DNA from: Sphingomonas sp. OK281
GTDB lineage: Bacteria; Pseudomonadota; Alphaproteobacteria; Sphingomonadales; Sphingomonadaceae
Assembly (NCBI RefSeq): GCF_900115295.1
Contig: NZ_FOVZ01000005.1
Span: 124,001-188,000, forward strand
Length of the DNA: 64,000 bases
Direction: 5' to 3'
Shown: in pieces, positions 33,836 through 42,786 of the stretch
Layout: each line of letters starts with the position of its first letter
Numbering within the stretch: position 1 is the first letter of the stretch
The notes under the pieces: model-generated
Told to the model about the DNA's origin: nothing
The model's input: the letters and a program-made list of their open reading frames with translations, nothing else
Database searches by the model: none
Program-made: the position numbers and the translations under genes

Positions 33836-34327
33836 ATGACCGATTTCGTGACGGCCGATTGCGGCATCCGGCAGCTGCACGCGCGTTTCGTCGACGCGGT
33901 GTGGCGACAGGATATGGCGGTCTTCGCGGCATGCTTCGCGACCGACGGCATCTGGAAGATCGCCGGTATGGTCATGACCGGCCGCGACGAGATCGCTGCG
34001 GCTGCGGGCAAGCTGCTCGGTCGATGCGAGCGGATCCAGCTGGTCGTCGGTCAGCCGATCCTGGAGGTCGGAGAGGGTACGGCGATCGGCCGGTTGCAGG
34101 TCACCGAGTTCGCCAAGAAACATGACGGTACCAGCGCGATCACCTTCGGCACCTATTACGATCGGTACGTCGAAAAGGACGGGGCGTGGCGGTTCCAGTG
34201 GCGGCATTGGACGATGGCGTATCACGGCCCGACCGACCTGAGCGGCGACTATGTCGTCCCGCCCGATTATGGCGCGTTTCCGGGTATGCCTGGGCCGGAC
34301 GAGCCTACGTTCGTGCGCAAAGCGTAG
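33836..34327 (+). CDS. NTF2-like (SnoaL-type) protein
   Basis: A 163-residue protein of the cone-shaped NTF2-like fold: an N-terminal helix (IRQLHARFVDAVWRQDMAVFAACFATDGIWKI), the strand GRLQVTEFAKKH and the WRFQWRHWTMAYHGP end. Such proteins serve as isomerases, dehydratases, hydrolases or as small subunits of ring-hydroxylating oxygenases. The ATG follows GGGAG. It ends the first rightward group and is followed by a repeat element. It could partner the Rieske protein 2 kb away, but it is not particularly like known beta subunits. Confidence 0.75.
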   Translation: MTDFVTADCGIRQLHARFVDAVWRQDMAVFAACFATDGIWKIAGMVMTGRDEIAAAAGKLLGRCERIQLVVGQPILEVGEGTAIGRLQVTEFAKKHDGTSAITFGTYYDRYVEKDGAWRFQWRHWTMAYHGPTDLSGDYVVPPDYGAFPGMPGPDEPTFVRKA

Positions 34328-34341
34328 ACGATATTGCGATC

Positions 34342-34459
34342 CTCCCCCGCAAGGGGGAGGTGGCAGGCTCTTGCCTGACGGAGGGGGCGGTCAACGATCA
34401 CGCTGGCTCAGTGTCCTCCTCTCCATGGCCTTTGACGCCACCTCCCCCTGGCGGAGGAG
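34342..34459. repeat. REP-type element, 118 bp, copy A
   Basis: The element begins and ends with CTCCCCC...GGGGGAG hairpins in opposite orientation and contains an inner GACGGAGGGGG motif. A second copy of the same length lies at 51036-51153. It falls between two catabolic transcription units. Confidence 0.75.
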
Positions 34460-34533
34460 GATTGCAATTCGATGCGCCTTGATCCCGATCTGCAAACCCA
34501 TCGCTCCCGCGGATTCTCCCGCCGCCGCTTGGT

Positions 34534-34553
34534 AATGGACAGCGATGTTCATT
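34534..34553. promoter_or_regulatory. Operator-like palindrome ahead of the monooxygenase operon
   Basis: AATGGACA-GCGA-TGTTCATT is an 8-4-8 inverted repeat with one mismatch, ending 34 bases before the ATG of the BVMO gene. This is the expected place for a repressor site of the operon. Confidence 0.5.
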
Positions 34554-34587
34554 AGGGTTGGCGCAACGAGATAATCCGGGAGTGGAT

Positions 34588-36447
34588 ATGACCTGCCTGC
34601 CATCACGGACGCCCTCGGCCGACGAGATCGATATTCCCGCGCTGAAAGCACGTTACGCGCATGAGCGCGATAAGCGCACGCGCAGCGAAGGGCAGGAGCA
34701 ATATGCCCGCCCGACCGGCGACGTGGTCGAGGATTACGTCACCGATCCGCACCAGCCGGTAACGCCGCGGGACGCGATCACGGAGGATACCGACGTCGTG
34801 GTGCTCGGCGCAGGCTGGTCCGGGATCATGGCGGCCTATCAACTGGTCAAGCAGGGCATCACGGATTTCCGCGTGGTCGACACGGCCGGCGACTTCGGCG
34901 GCGTCTGGTACTGGAACCGCTATCCCGGCATCCAGTGCGATAACGAATCCTATATCTATTTGCCGTTGCTCGAAGAGACCGGCTTCATGCCGTCGCGCAA
35001 ATTCGCCGACGGTCGCGAGATCCAGGGCTATGCGCGGGCGATCGCGGATAAGTTTGGCTTCGCCGACAAGGCGCTGTTCCATACGCAGACCAACGGGCTT
35101 CGCTGGGACGCCGAGATCGACCGGTGGCGCGTCTCGACCAACCGTGGCGACGAGATCCGTGCGCGGTTCGTCATCATCGCCAGCGGTGTGCTCAACATGC
35201 CGAAACTGCCCGGCATCCCCGGCATCGAAAAGTTCAAGGGCAAGATGTTTCATAGCGCGCGCTGGGACTATGACTATTCCGGCGGCAGCTACGAGAACCC
35301 GGTGCTCGACAAGCTGGCCGACAAGCGCGTCGCGATCGTCGGTACCGGCGCCACCGCCATCCAGATCGTGCCGTATCTAGGGCGCTACGCCAAGCAGGCC
35401 TATGTCGTGCAGCGCACCCCCTCCAGCGTCGACGAGCGTCCCAATCCGCCGACCGATCCGGACTGGGCGAAGTCGTTGCAGCCGGGCTGGCAGAACACTC
35501 GACAGATCAATTTTCACCGCGCGGCGATGGAGGCATTCCATCCCGGCGACGAGGATCTGATCTGCGACATCTGGACCGAGATCAGCCGCAACCTCGCAGC
35601 CGAATTCGCCGAGGAGGGCTGGCCCGCGCTGACCCCCGAGCAGTTCATGGCGAAGCGCGACGTGGTCGAGTTCCGTGTGATGGAGCGGTTAAGGCGCCGC
35701 GTCGACGATCTGGTCGAGGATCCCGCCACCGCGGAGGCGCTGAAGCCTTATTACCGGTTCCTCTGCAAGCGCCCGCTGTCCAGCGACGAATATTATCCGA
35801 CCTTTAACCGGCCTAACGTCGAACTGGTCGACGTCTCGCTCACCAAGGGCGTCGAGGCGATGACCGAGAAGGGCTTCATCGCGAACGGCAAGGAATATGA
35901 AGTCGACTGCATGATCTTCGCCAGCGGCTTCGAGGTCACGAGCGATCTGGAGCGGCGCTGGGGCATCGACACGATCGAGGGGCGTGACGGCGCGTCGATC
36001 TACGATCACTGGCGCGACGGGCCGCGCACCTTTCACGGCGTGATGACCGCGGGTTTCCCCAACCAGTTCTACATGGGGTATATCCAAGGCGGGCTGAATG
36101 CGTCGGTTACCGAGCAGAACGGCCGCCAAGGCTATCACATCGCGCACATCATCGCCGAAGCGCTCAAGCGCGGCACGCCCGTCGTCGAGCCGACGCAGAC
36201 CGCCATGGATGCGTATGTCACGCATTTCGAAGGCAACGAGATCGATATGTCGGCCTTTTCGCGCGAGTGCACGCCGAGCTATTTCAACAACGAAGGCGAG
36301 GGGGAGGGCAAAGCCAAATGGCGCCTGTTCCGCGCCTATGCCCCCGGCTGGGACGCGTTCCAGACGCTGCTGACGACGTGGCGCGAGAAGGGCGATCTTG
36401 AGGGGCTGTCGCTGACCGGATCGAGCGCGAAATCGCTCGGGCGGTGA
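34588..36447 (+). CDS. Baeyer-Villiger-type flavin monooxygenase
   Basis: A 619-residue class-B flavoprotein monooxygenase that would insert oxygen next to a ketone using FAD and NADPH. The FAD motif is VLGAGWSGIMAAYQL, followed by FGGVWYWNRYPGIQCD, which matches the BVMO pattern GGxWxxxxYPGxxxD. The type fingerprint FKGKMFHSARWD (FxGxxxHxxxWD) is complete, and a second Rossmann motif VGTGATAIQI binds NADPH. The TTG at 34558 is possible, but the ATG at 34588 has GGGAG five bases before it. The N-terminal extension of about 70 residues resembles long BVMOs of the steroid or cyclic-ketone type. Substrate unknown. Confidence 0.88.
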   Translation: MTCLPSRTPSADEIDIPALKARYAHERDKRTRSEGQEQYARPTGDVVEDYVTDPHQPVTPRDAITEDTDVVVLGAGWSGIMAAYQLVKQGITDFRVVDTAGDFGGVWYWNRYPGIQCDNESYIYLPLLEETGFMPSRKFADGREIQGYARAIADKFGFADKALFHTQTNGLRWDAEIDRWRVSTNRGDEIRARFVIIASGVLNMPKLPGIPGIEKFKGKMFHSARWDYDYSGGSYENPVLDKLADKRVAIVGTGATAIQIVPYLGRYAKQAYVVQRTPSSVDERPNPPTDPDWAKSLQPGWQNTRQINFHRAAMEAFHPGDEDLICDIWTEISRNLAAEFAEEGWPALTPEQFMAKRDVVEFRVMERLRRRVDDLVEDPATAEALKPYYRFLCKRPLSSDEYYPTFNRPNVELVDVSLTKGVEAMTEKGFIANGKEYEVDCMIFASGFEVTSDLERRWGIDTIEGRDGASIYDHWRDGPRTFHGVMTAGFPNQFYMGYIQGGLNASVTEQNGRQGYHIAHIIAEALKRGTPVVEPTQTAMDAYVTHFEGNEIDMSAFSRECTPSYFNNEGEGEGKAKWRLFRAYAPGWDAFQTLLTTWREKGDLEGLSLTGSSAKSLGR

Positions 36448-36517
36448 ATGGTGGCGCGGGCTGGACTTCGGATGCCGATGTCCGAAGAACCGGTCATCTG
36501 AGGGAAGGATCAGTCCT

Positions 36518-37879
36518 GTGAACATCTCCGTCGAAGACCTCGCAGAACCACTCACCTATCCGGTCGAAGCGTTCCTGTCGCGCGAGTATGCCGAGGCCGA
36601 GAAGGAGAAGCTCTGGCCCAAGGTCTGGCAGATGGTCGAGCGTGCCGAGGACTTCTGCGAGATCGGCGATTTCGTCATCTACAATATCGCCGACGACTCG
36701 ATCATCGTCATTAAGACGGGCGAGGCGAGCTTCAACGCGTTCCACAATGTCTGCCCGCACCGCGGACGGCAGCTGATCAATACGCCCGACGGCGTCCACA
36801 GCGTCCGCGGCAACCGGCGCAACTTCGTCTGCGGCTTCCACGGCTGGACGTTCGACCGCGACGGCAACAACATCTTCGTGCTCGACCCGCAGGACTGGAA
36901 GGGCGCGCTGACGCCCGAGCGGACCTGCCTGTCGCGCGTCCAGGTCGACACCTGGGGGGGCTGGGTGTGGATCAACATGGATCCCGATGCCACGCCGCTT
37001 GCCGAGTTCCTAGGCGAAGCGGGGCGCCTCCTGTCGCATTTCGAGATGGATAAAATGCGCTACAAATGGCGCAAATGGACGGTCTATCCGAGCAACTGGA
37101 AGACCGCGCTCGAGGCGTTCATGGAGCCGTATCACGTCGCCGGCACGCACACCCAGCTGCTCGATTACGCAGAATTCTACGCCTATAGCGCGGCCTATGG
37201 TCTGCACGGCGTCAGCGGTTTCGACCAGCGCGATGCTGCCGACCGGATGAGCCAAGGGTCCAGCGTGACGCGCGCTGGCAAGGGTGCCGATGCGCGCATC
37301 TCGACCTACGAGCTGATCAAGGAAAACTACGAGACGCTGAATTACGCGGCCTCCACCGAGACGCTCGTCGTCGCCGCGAGCCGGTTGCAGCACGAACTGC
37401 CTGAGGAAACCCCGGCGGGCGCGGTGATCGCGCACTGGATGAAATCGGCCAAGGCCGACGACGCCGCGCGCGGCGTGGTCTGGCCGGAAATCCCGCCCGA
37501 GGTAACCGCCGAGGCTGGGCTCGCCTGGCACGTCTTTCCCAACATGTCGGTGCTGCAGGGGATCACCTTCGCGCTCTGCTATCGTGCGCGGCCGTTCGGC
37601 GACGATCCGAACATGTGCATCTTCGAATCCTACGCGATCGAACGCTATCCCGATGGCGAAGAGCCCAAGACCGAATGGGAAAATGCAGAGCCGACCGCCG
37701 AGAACTGGGGCGCGGTGCTGGCGCAGGATTTCTCGAACATGCGCTGGGTGCAGAAGGGCATGAAGTCGCGTGGCTTCCGCGGACCGCTGCCCAACCCGCA
37801 CCAGGAACGCAAGATCACCAATTTCCACCGCAATCTGGCCGCGTTCATGGGAACCGGCGAACCGAGGTTACTGCCATGA
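36518..37879 (+). CDS. Rieske non-haem iron oxygenase, alpha subunit
   Basis: A 453-residue ring-hydroxylating or demethylating oxygenase. The Rieske cluster is bound by CPHRGRQL and CGFHGWTF (C-x-H and C-x2-H, residues about 78-118). The catalytic domain has the mononuclear iron motif EAFMEPYHVAGTH with both histidines. The start is a GTG after GGAAGGA, and its stop overlaps the next gene as ATGA. No ferredoxin, reductase or clear beta subunit gene is nearby, so electrons must come from a shared partner. It may hydroxylate, demethylate or desaturate; the substrate cannot be read off. Confidence 0.9.
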   Translation: MNISVEDLAEPLTYPVEAFLSREYAEAEKEKLWPKVWQMVERAEDFCEIGDFVIYNIADDSIIVIKTGEASFNAFHNVCPHRGRQLINTPDGVHSVRGNRRNFVCGFHGWTFDRDGNNIFVLDPQDWKGALTPERTCLSRVQVDTWGGWVWINMDPDATPLAEFLGEAGRLLSHFEMDKMRYKWRKWTVYPSNWKTALEAFMEPYHVAGTHTQLLDYAEFYAYSAAYGLHGVSGFDQRDAADRMSQGSSVTRAGKGADARISTYELIKENYETLNYAASTETLVVAASRLQHELPEETPAGAVIAHWMKSAKADDAARGVVWPEIPPEVTAEAGLAWHVFPNMSVLQGITFALCYRARPFGDDPNMCIFESYAIERYPDGEEPKTEWENAEPTAENWGAVLAQDFSNMRWVQKGMKSRGFRGPLPNPHQERKITNFHRNLAAFMGTGEPRLLP

Positions 37880-39711
37880 GCTACGACGACCCCAAGCCAA
37901 AGCCCGCCCAGCCTATCTCGCTACTGCCGGGCCAGGCCGCGCCGACCAATACGGCGACCTCCGAGCTCTCGCTGAAGGCAGGCGGCACCCCCGTCTACAA
38001 GCGCGTCCTCGACCTGTTCGAGGCGGAGGGGATCAAGACGCTGTTCGGCATTCCCGATCCGAACTTCGTCCATCTTTGCCTCGAAGCGGAAGCCCGCGGC
38101 TGGACGGTGGTATCGCCGCACCACGAGGCCGCGGCCGGGTTCATGGCCGAGGCGGCGTCGCGGATCACCGGCAAGCCGGCCTTGTGCTTCGGTACGCTCG
38201 GGCCAGGGCTCGCGAACATGATGCCCGCGATCCAGTGCTGCAAGGTCGAGAACTCGCCGGTGATCTTCCTGGGTGGCCAGCGTGCGCGCGTCACCGAGCG
38301 GCGCGTGCGTCGTGGGCGGATCCAGTTCGTCCGGCAGGAGCCGATGATCGAGGATTCGGTCAAATATTCGGGGTCTATCGAATATGCCGACCAGACCGAC
38401 GAGGTGATTCGCGAGGCGATCCGCATCGCGATGTCCGGCACGCCGGGGCCTACCTATGTCGAATACCCCAGCCACATCATCCTCGAGGAACTCGACGTGC
38501 CGCCGGTCCTGCCGCCGCACCGTTATCGCCTGGTCAACCAGGGCGCGGACGGCGACCGGATCGCCGAGGCGGCCGAGCTGATTCTCGCCGCCAAGAACCC
38601 GATCCTGCTGGTCGGCCATGCGGTCTACACCAGCCAGTCGGGCGCGAAGGTGAAGGAACTCGCCGAGCTGATGAACTGCCCGGTCATCCAGACCTCGGGC
38701 GGGACCAGCTACATCAAGGGGCTTGAGGACAAGACCTTCCAGTACGTGTTCTCCGACGCGTCGATCGAGGCGGTCGAGGAGTCCGATCTGGTCGTCGCGC
38801 TCGGCACCGAACTCGGCGAGCCCGTGCATTTCGGCCGTTGGCGTCACTGGCATGCCGGCGAGGCGAACCGCAAATGGATCTACGTCCAGCAGGATCCGAC
38901 CGCGATCGGCGTCAACCGTGCGGTCGACGTGCCGCTGGTCGGCGATCTCCGCGCGGTCGTGCCGCAGCTGACGCGCGCATTGGGCAAGGGGCGCGAGGCT
39001 GGTGAACAGCTCGCCAAGTTCATGCGTGACGGCAAGGCGGAGCTGGACAGCCTCGCCGAGGAAACGCTGACCAAGAGCGACGGCACGGGTAACACGCAGG
39101 TCCACACCTCGCGATTCATAGTCGAGGCGACCAAGGCGTTTCCCGAGGGCGGGATCATGATCCGCGACGGCGGCGCTTCGGTGATTTTTGGCTGGACCTA
39201 TAACCAGTGCAAGCCGAACGACGTGATCTGGAACCAGAATTACGGGCATATCGGCACCGGGCTCCCGTACGCGACGGGCGCGATGCTCGCCGATATCGCG
39301 GAGACCGGGGTAACGCGGCCGGGGATGCTGGTGACGTCGGACTCGTCGTTCCTGTTCCACATCGGCGAGCTTGAGGTCGCGGTGCGCCGCAACCTGCCGC
39401 TGGTCTGCGTGGTCGCGGTCGACTTCCAATGGGGTCTCGAGGTCGGCGTCTACAAGCGCACCTTCGGGCTTGGCACCGCAGAGACCGGTACGCACTGGAG
39501 CAACAAGGTGCGCTTCGACAAGATCGCCGAAGGGCTCGGCGCGTATGGGCAGTATGTCGAGACCGCGGACGAGATCGGGCCGGCGATCGCCCGCGCCTAT
39601 GCACATGGTGGCCCGGCGGTGATCCACGTTCCGATCGACCCCAAGGCGAACTCGGAAGAAATGCCGAAATACGACAAGTTCCGCACCTGGTACGCCGAGG
39701 GCACGCAGTAA
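37876..39711 (+). CDS. Thiamine-diphosphate-dependent enzyme with altered cofactor motifs
   Basis: From the ATG at 37876, four bases inside the Rieske gene, the protein has 611 residues with the three domains of the acetolactate-synthase/benzaldehyde-lyase family. The Pyr domain has the activating glutamate E84 (SPHHEAAAGFMAEAA) and FGTLGPGLAN. A central domain follows with a nucleotide-binding-like ILLVGHAVYTSQSGAKV. In the PP domain the canonical GDG...NN diphosphate/Mg motif reads S488-D489-S490 and D516-F517. The spacing is right and the key aspartate is kept, but the flanking glycines and the paired asparagines are gone. It probably cleaves or joins a 2-hydroxyketone or 2-oxoacid of the pathway. 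Confidence 0.82.
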   Translation: MSYDDPKPKPAQPISLLPGQAAPTNTATSELSLKAGGTPVYKRVLDLFEAEGIKTLFGIPDPNFVHLCLEAEARGWTVVSPHHEAAAGFMAEAASRITGKPALCFGTLGPGLANMMPAIQCCKVENSPVIFLGGQRARVTERRVRRGRIQFVRQEPMIEDSVKYSGSIEYADQTDEVIREAIRIAMSGTPGPTYVEYPSHIILEELDVPPVLPPHRYRLVNQGADGDRIAEAAELILAAKNPILLVGHAVYTSQSGAKVKELAELMNCPVIQTSGGTSYIKGLEDKTFQYVFSDASIEAVEESDLVVALGTELGEPVHFGRWRHWHAGEANRKWIYVQQDPTAIGVNRAVDVPLVGDLRAVVPQLTRALGKGREAGEQLAKFMRDGKAELDSLAEETLTKSDGTGNTQVHTSRFIVEATKAFPEGGIMIRDGGASVIFGWTYNQCKPNDVIWNQNYGHIGTGLPYATGAMLADIAETGVTRPGMLVTSDSSFLFHIGELEVAVRRNLPLVCVVAVDFQWGLEVGVYKRTFGLGTAETGTHWSNKVRFDKIAEGLGAYGQYVETADEIGPAIARAYAHGGPAVIHVPIDPKANSEEMPKYDKFRTWYAEGTQ

Positions 39712-39717
39712 GTTCTG

Positions 39718-39741
39718 CTCCCTCCCCTGAAGGGGAGGGAG
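39718..39741. terminator. Perfect hairpin CTCCCTCCCC-TGAA-GGGGAGGGAG
   Basis: A 10-4-10 perfect hairpin lies seven bases after the ThDP enzyme stop and 20 before the next aldehyde dehydrogenase. It resembles a single arm of the REP-type elements and may attenuate the operon. Confidence 0.5.
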
Positions 39742-39760
39742 TGATAGTCAGGAGAGACCC

Positions 39761-41182
39761 ATGCGCGAGTATCTGAAGTTCTACATCGATGGCGCGTGGG
39801 TCGATCCGGTCGAGCCCAAGACCGCGGATGTCATCAACCCCACCACCGAAGAGCGCGCGGGCGTCATCGCATCGGGCTCGGTTGTGGACGTCGACAGGGC
39901 GGTTGCCGCCGCACGTCGCGCGTTCGTGAGCTGGTCGCAGACGACGCGCGAGCAACGCCTCGAGCTGCTCGGCGCGATCCAGGCAGAATATGATAAGCGC
40001 CAGACCGAACTCGGCGACGCGATCATGGAGGAGATGGGCGCGCCCGCCTCGCTCGCGCACGGCTTCCATGTCGGGCTCGGTGCCGGCCATCTCCAGACCG
40101 CGATCGAAGTGCTGCGCGAGTTCAAGTTCGACGAACAGCGCGGGGCGACGATGATCGCGCGCGAGCCGGTCGGCGTCTGTGCGCTTATCACGCCGTGGAA
40201 CTGGCCGATGAACCAGACCTGCGTGAAGATCTTCCCCGCGCTCGCCACCGGCTGCACGATGATCCTGAAGCCGCCGCAGCTCGCACCCTTCTCCGCGCAG
40301 ATTCTTGCCGAGATCCTCCACGACGCGGGCGTACCGGCGGGCGTGTTCAACATGGTGCAGGGTTCCGGCAGCGTCATCGGTACTGCGCTGTCGACTCACG
40401 CGGATGTAGACATGGTCTCGTTCACCGGCTCCGAACCGGTCGGCGTGCAGATCCAGCAGGATGCTGCGACGACCGTGAAGCGCGTCGCACTCGAGCTTGG
40501 CGGCAAGAGCCCGTTCATCGTTCTCGACGACGACGCGATGGCGCAGAACGTGGCGGCGGCGACCGGGGGCATGATGGGCAATTCGGGCCAGACGTGCAGC
40601 GTTGGCTCACGCCTGTTGGTCCCGGCGGCTCGGTTCGACGAGGCGGTCGCGGCGGCCAAGGCGGCGGCAGAGGCCGTGACGGTCGGCGATCCCAAGGGCA
40701 ATGTCGCGATGGGCCCGGTTGTTTCCAAGGCGCAGTTCAACAGCATCCAGGGCTATATCCAGAAGGGTCTCGACGAGGGTGCGACGCTGATCGCGGGGGG
40801 GCTCGGCAGGCCAGATGGGATCGACAAGGGCTGGTTCGTGCGGCCGACCGTGTTCGTCGGCACCAACGACATGGTCGTCGCGCGTGAGGAGATCTTCGGG
40901 CCGGTGCTCGTCATCATCGGCTATGACGACATCGACCATGCGGTCGAGATCGCCAACGACACCAGCTTCGGGCTCGCCGGCTACGTCAACGGGACTGACC
41001 TCGATCAGTGTCGCGCGGTCGCGCGACGGATGCGGACCGGCTGGATCAGCATCAATGGCGGGTTCGATTTCCACGCGCCGTTCGGGGGCTACAAGCGCAG
41101 CGGCAACGGTCGCGAATGGGGTGAATTCGGCTTCCACGAATATCTCGAAGTGAAGTCGCTCCTCGGTTACGCTCCGGCCTGA
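39761..41182 (+). CDS. Aldehyde dehydrogenase family protein
   Basis: A 473-residue aldehyde dehydrogenase with ITPWNWPMNQ, FTGSEPVG, the base in LELGGKSPFIVL, catalytic cysteine in NSGQTCSVGSR and EEIFGPVLVIIGY. The ATG follows AGGAGAG. It comes after the ThDP enzyme, which would release an aldehyde, and its stop shares a base with the next start (TGATG), so the three act in sequence by inference. The general pattern is near betaine/aromatic aldehyde dehydrogenases; substrate unknown. Confidence 0.87.
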   Translation: MREYLKFYIDGAWVDPVEPKTADVINPTTEERAGVIASGSVVDVDRAVAAARRAFVSWSQTTREQRLELLGAIQAEYDKRQTELGDAIMEEMGAPASLAHGFHVGLGAGHLQTAIEVLREFKFDEQRGATMIAREPVGVCALITPWNWPMNQTCVKIFPALATGCTMILKPPQLAPFSAQILAEILHDAGVPAGVFNMVQGSGSVIGTALSTHADVDMVSFTGSEPVGVQIQQDAATTVKRVALELGGKSPFIVLDDDAMAQNVAAATGGMMGNSGQTCSVGSRLLVPAARFDEAVAAAKAAAEAVTVGDPKGNVAMGPVVSKAQFNSIQGYIQKGLDEGATLIAGGLGRPDGIDKGWFVRPTVFVGTNDMVVAREEIFGPVLVIIGYDDIDHAVEIANDTSFGLAGYVNGTDLDQCRAVARRMRTGWISINGGFDFHAPFGGYKRSGNGREWGEFGFHEYLEVKSLLGYAPA

Positions 41183-42780
41183 TGGCCGCTCTGCTCAGCC
41201 GATACAGCGCGCCCGCCGCCGCAACCGTCGCGCCCGGCTGGACGCTGTCGCGCACGACGCCGCCCAGCCGCCTCTACGGCGCCAACGGCCTGCGTACCGG
41301 GGCGGACGGGCGGCTCTATGTTGCGCAGGTGACGGCGAGCCAGATCAGCGCGGTCGATATCGAGACCGGGCTCGTCGAGGCGATCAGTCCGATGGGCGGC
41401 CGGATCGTCGCACCCGACGACATCGTCTTCGACGAGGCAGGCAATCTCTATGCGACCGAGATCACCGAGGGCCGCGTCTCGATGCTGGCGCCGGACGGCA
41501 GCGTCCGGGTCATCCAAGGCGATATGCCGGTCGCCAACCCGATCACCTGGCATCAGGGCCGGCTGATCGCGGGCGAATGCCGGGTCGGTGCGCGGATCAT
41601 GGAGCTGAGCCTCGACGGCGGCGCACCACGCATCATCCTCGAAGGCGTGCCGATGGCGAACGCGTTCGAGGTCGGACCCGACGGCCTGCTGTATTTCCCG
41701 GTGATGGGCACGAATGAAATCTGGCGAGTCAGCCTCGACGGCGGCGCGCCCGAGGTGGTCGCGGGCGATCTCGGCGTACCGGATTCGGTCAAGTTCGATT
41801 CCAAGGGCCGCATCGTCTCGACGCAGGTCGCAAGCGGGCAGGTACTGCGGATCGATCCGGTTGCCGGTACGCGCGAAGTGCTCGCCGATCTCGGTCCGGG
41901 TCTCGATAACGTCAGCTTCGTCGGCGACCGGATCTTCGTCACGAGCATTCCGGGCGAGATCACCGAGATCCTCGGCGGCGGCAAGACGCGGTCGGTGATT
42001 CCGCGCGGGTTGCAATGGCCGCTCGGGCTCGCGGTCGGTGCGGACGGCGTGCTGTTCGTCGCCGATGGCGCTTTCGGGTATTCGCTCGCGCCCGGTGGCG
42101 CGCTGACGTTGGCTGGCATGATCTTCTATCCCGGTTGCCCCGGCTACCTCCGCGGTGCGGTTGCATCGGCGCCCGGTGAGTGGGTCGTGACGACGGGGCT
42201 GGGCGCGGTGGCGCGATATCGGCCTGGCGCGGGCGAAAGCGACCTCATCGCGACCGGATACGACCAGTTGATGGGTGTCGACATCGCCAGCGACGGCGCC
42301 GTGGTGTTCGCCGAATATGGTACCGGCCGGCTGTTGTCCGCGGACGGGGGCGACGTGACCGAACTGGCGATCGGGCTCGATAAGCCGATGGGTGTCGCGA
42401 TCGGAGGCGACGGCAGCGTGTACGTCGCCGAAACCGGGGCAGGGCGGGTCGTGAAGATCACGGGAGGTAAGGCCGCGACGGTGGTCGACGGGCTGTACGC
42501 GCCGCAGGGACTGGCGGTACGCGGCGATAGGCTGGTCGTCGTCGACGCGGTTGCAAAGACGGTATCCGAGATCGACCCGGTCGCAGGCACGTCGCGGATC
42601 ATCGCCGCGAACCTGCCGGTTGGAGCCCCAGTCGGGATCGCACCAAAATTCCTCGGTCCGATCGGCGACATGGCGGGGCCGATGATCCCCTTCGCGGACG
42701 TCACGGTCGCCGGCGACGGCGTGCTCTACGTTTCCGGCGATGCCGAGGGTAGCGTGCTGGCGCTGCGCCAGACGGGATGA
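41182..42780 (+). CDS. NHL/SMP-30-type beta-propeller protein, possibly two propellers
   Basis: A 532-residue protein made of blades of 40-45 residues with the pattern GLxxGxDGxLYVADxxxxxVxxI. Clear blades include LRTGADGRLYVAQVTASQIS, FEVGPDGLLYFPVMGTNEIW, LAVGADGVLFVADGAFGYS, VAIGGDGSVYVAETGAGRVV and VTVAGDGVLYVSGDAEGSVL. There are enough blades (about eleven to twelve) for two propellers. No signal peptide is seen. SMP-30 relatives are lactonases, which would suit the ester or lactone product of the Baeyer-Villiger enzyme in the same operon. That is inference; the metal-binding residues were not confirmed. Confidence 0.75.
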   Translation: MAALLSRYSAPAAATVAPGWTLSRTTPPSRLYGANGLRTGADGRLYVAQVTASQISAVDIETGLVEAISPMGGRIVAPDDIVFDEAGNLYATEITEGRVSMLAPDGSVRVIQGDMPVANPITWHQGRLIAGECRVGARIMELSLDGGAPRIILEGVPMANAFEVGPDGLLYFPVMGTNEIWRVSLDGGAPEVVAGDLGVPDSVKFDSKGRIVSTQVASGQVLRIDPVAGTREVLADLGPGLDNVSFVGDRIFVTSIPGEITEILGGGKTRSVIPRGLQWPLGLAVGADGVLFVADGAFGYSLAPGGALTLAGMIFYPGCPGYLRGAVASAPGEWVVTTGLGAVARYRPGAGESDLIATGYDQLMGVDIASDGAVVFAEYGTGRLLSADGGDVTELAIGLDKPMGVAIGGDGSVYVAETGAGRVVKITGGKAATVVDGLYAPQGLAVRGDRLVVVDAVAKTVSEIDPVAGTSRIIAANLPVGAPVGIAPKFLGPIGDMAGPMIPFADVTVAGDGVLYVSGDAEGSVLALRQTG

Positions 42781-42786
42781 TGCGAT

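Noticed and set aside
31362..33932. 856-codon minus-strand frame opposite the aldehyde dehydrogenase and SDR genes
   Set aside because: The plus strand carries two clear enzyme families with all motifs; the antisense translation has none.
37921..39627. 568-codon minus-strand frame opposite the ThDP enzyme
   Set aside because: Same reasoning: antisense of a well-supported enzyme, no domain.
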